Part shown: positions 62,136 through 64,000 of the stretch, in pieces | Layout of the letters: every line of letters starts with the position of its first letter | Numbering within the stretch: the first letter of the stretch is position 1 | Notes under the pieces: generated by a model | What the model was told of the DNA's origin: nothing | Databases searched by the model: none | Seen by the model: the letters and a program-made list of their open reading frames with translations, nothing else | Position numbers and translations under genes: made by a program | Assembly: GCA_019914945.1 (NCBI GenBank) | Contig: CM034101.1 | Coordinates: 1,437,188-1,501,187, forward strand | DNA from: Typha latifolia | Lineage: Eukaryota; Streptophyta; Magnoliopsida; Poales; Typhaceae | Length of the DNA: 64,000 nt | Direction: 5' to 3'

Positions 62136-64000
62136 GGTTTTGGATCGGATCTCTCGATTGGGTAGGAAAATGGAGTTATTCGCGAGGAAGTTGGGACTTG
62201 GGATAGCGGCGGTTAGAATAAATTTTTGCCGTTTTATGGGAAAACGTAAGTGGATATTCTACCCGACACGTAGTGTCGTCGTGAATAATTAACTGTATAC
62301 TTTGGACATAAGACTGCCAGAATAAATTAGAAACTTAGCCCATTAAGCGAAGCCCAATACGAGCCCATAAGAGAATAATTTGGGCTGGGGTTTATTGCTC
62401 AAATTCGATGACAGTAGTTAGGGGAAGTTCGATTAGGTTTTAGCGTGCAATGTTCTTTATCTCATTGAGGGATTTGGGATTTTATCCAGGGATTTACTAA
62501 GTGGTTCGCAAGGATTTCTAAGCCAGGTGAACTATGCGAATACTCTGATTTACTCGGAAAAAAGTGGACTTCATACATTTATTTTCCTTGCAGCTGTGAT
62601 GGATAACTCCTAGTAGATTTGTGCAAGTTTTCCATATTCTTAAATCTATGGAATGACTAGTTGCTGAATAACTTCTGTGTCATGGAGCTGATAATTGAGA
62701 TGGTCAGGTCTACATTAATAGTATAATTTCTGGACACCAATTTTGTTTGTTACGTGCAAATACTTTGGTTTATTGATGTCTTGGACAAATTCTTTACTGT
62801 AAAAGGAATAGAAAAACTTGTTTTTTAGTAGTGAGATGGTCGAGGGAATCACGTTCCTCCTTGATGAGGTCATCTGTGAGTAATGCTGAAGTCAGGAGGC
62901 TTAGATTCTGAAGACACTTGGTAGAAAAGAATGGCCTGTATTTAATCCTTTGACAGTTTGACATTCATTGTTTTATACCTTGTCTGGTCTAGTATTGTTT
63001 AATTTTATCCAATTATGTTCTTCAAAGATTTGCTGTTCTTTATTCTGTAATATTTATAGGATGACCACTGGAATGATATGATGACAAAAATTGGTAATTG
63101 GAAAACTAAATTTTCCAACCCTTTGTTAAGTATCCTGATGTCTTTTGCAGTTAATTACTGTGATATTTTTTTTGAGTAACACCACATGATTACATGAATT
63201 GCCTAAATTTTCTCATTTAGGAGAAACACCAAATATACTCGAATCAGATTTACAGAGCGGATAAGTACTCTGTTTCATGAACAACCTCATGGAATACATG
63301 GTCCTGGTTAATGGTAATTTTTCTTTTCTTTTTATTGGTTAGTTTTGTAACCTGGGTCACATCTTAGAAGCACAAGGGATCCCTTTCATATGATAGGTAG
63401 TTTCTCAGGGTATTATCATAGATATTTTTTTCCTCATTTTTGGAACCAAGAAACTTCCCTTTTGCTTTGAGATTGTTATCCCTGAAAACTGAACAGTAAA
63501 AAAGACAGGTTGAGGAAATGGAAACTACAATAAGATTCTGGTATATGTATATTTGTCATTGTTAAACAAGTTATTACTAATATTATGAAGATATGGTTCT
63601 ATGGATGAGGCCTTTACGCTTTGTTCATGTCATTTATATCTCTAGTCCTGTTACAGAAAAACTGCACAAAGTGCAATTGGAGAATTCATCGGCGACTTTT
63701 GTTGCTCACTGTACATGTAGCCTACGCTTCTTTAATTGAGTGAGAGTTGCTCAAATAAGCAGGCTGATACCTAACAGCTATAGTTTTGAATTCAAATTCT
63801 TCCTTGTTTGTTTGTTTCTCAAATCCTACCTTTTATTTCTGTTATATGCTAGCATTGTCTATAAGTTGGGAGTGTATTGGACATGTATTATGCGGAAAAC
63901 TTTATCCTCTATTGGAAATTATTTATCCGATATGACATCACTTTCTGAAGTTCATTGCCATTTGTTGTCTTTATTGAACAAATTATTCCCTTCGAATTCA
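62136..64000. other. Transporter promoter and unannotated region to the window end
   Basis: Several AGCCCA motifs (about 62338-62366) and a TTTGGGCTGGGG block near 62380-62390 lie 200-260 bp upstream of the minus-strand transporter. The rest is T-rich, intron- or UTR-like sequence without a clear ORF. A plus-strand gene starting near 62.4 kb with non-coding leader exons and continuing beyond the window is possible but unproven. Confidence 0.35.

Noticed and set aside
1..64000. tRNA genes, LTR retrotransposons, viral insertions and CRISPR-like arrays
   Set aside because: No B-box-like tRNA arms in a cloverleaf, no gag/pol or integrase ORFs, no viral genes and no regular spaced repeats were seen by eye.

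Overview
The window is nuclear DNA of a flowering plant, most likely a non-grass monocot. It has spliced genes with GT/AG introns, AT-rich spacers, many (GA)n/(CT)n tracts, and genes of sharply different GC content: an intronless GC-rich subtilase beside AT-rich multi-exon genes. That bimodal pattern is typical of commelinid monocots, so the lineage is an inference. I see no prokaryotic operons, CRISPR array, tRNA or rRNA gene, or intact retroelement.

Layout: (1) 0.4-6.7 kb, minus, signal peptide peptidase with 11 coding exons; one intron holds a 659-bp hAT-type non-autonomous transposon and another a tandem duplication. (2) 6.7-11.9 kb, spacer. (3) 11.9-13.6 kb, plus, a DUF620 protein. (4) 18.1-19.8 kb, minus, an organellar-type SWIB-domain protein, divergent from (5) 20.2-21.6 kb, plus, a lysine-rich arabinogalactan protein whose reading frame breaks once. 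(6) 21.9-24.3 kb, minus, a clade D-like PP2C phosphatase. (7) 25.7-29.0 kb, minus, a syntaxin-6-N-domain (t-SNARE-like) protein. (8) 30.3-32.6 kb, minus, a complete SBT1-type subtilase. (9) 36.1-40.0 kb, plus, prolyl 4-hydroxylase. (10) 40.8-44.2 kb, plus, a coiled-coil protein with six copies of an unusual LVKHVSRLE-like motif. (11) 45.5-47.5 kb, plus, a 77-aa At2g23090-like zinc-finger protein. (12) 48.2-48.9 kb, minus, a small protein with an EAR-type LxLxL motif. (13) 53.9-55.8 kb, plus, class III peroxidase. (14) 57.9-58.4 kb, plus, a small plant protein (tentative). (15) 60.4-62.1 kb, minus, a LAT/PUT-type amino-acid/polyamine transporter. The rest is spacer with microsatellites and a few unexplained structures.

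The genes form no operon-like unit. Several act in the secretory pathway or cell wall (signal peptide peptidase, AGP, prolyl hydroxylase, subtilase, peroxidase), but this looks like ordinary plant gene content. I found no clear new multi-gene system. The items best worth a second look are the six-repeat coiled-coil protein, the hAT-type element and its family, the AGP frame break, a three-G-box cluster before the DUF620 gene, a promoter-like GC island at 51.3 kb with no gene, and a short unexplained ORF at 15.0 kb. All splice coordinates come from reading GT/AG sites, phase and family conservation by eye; there is no transcript evidence.
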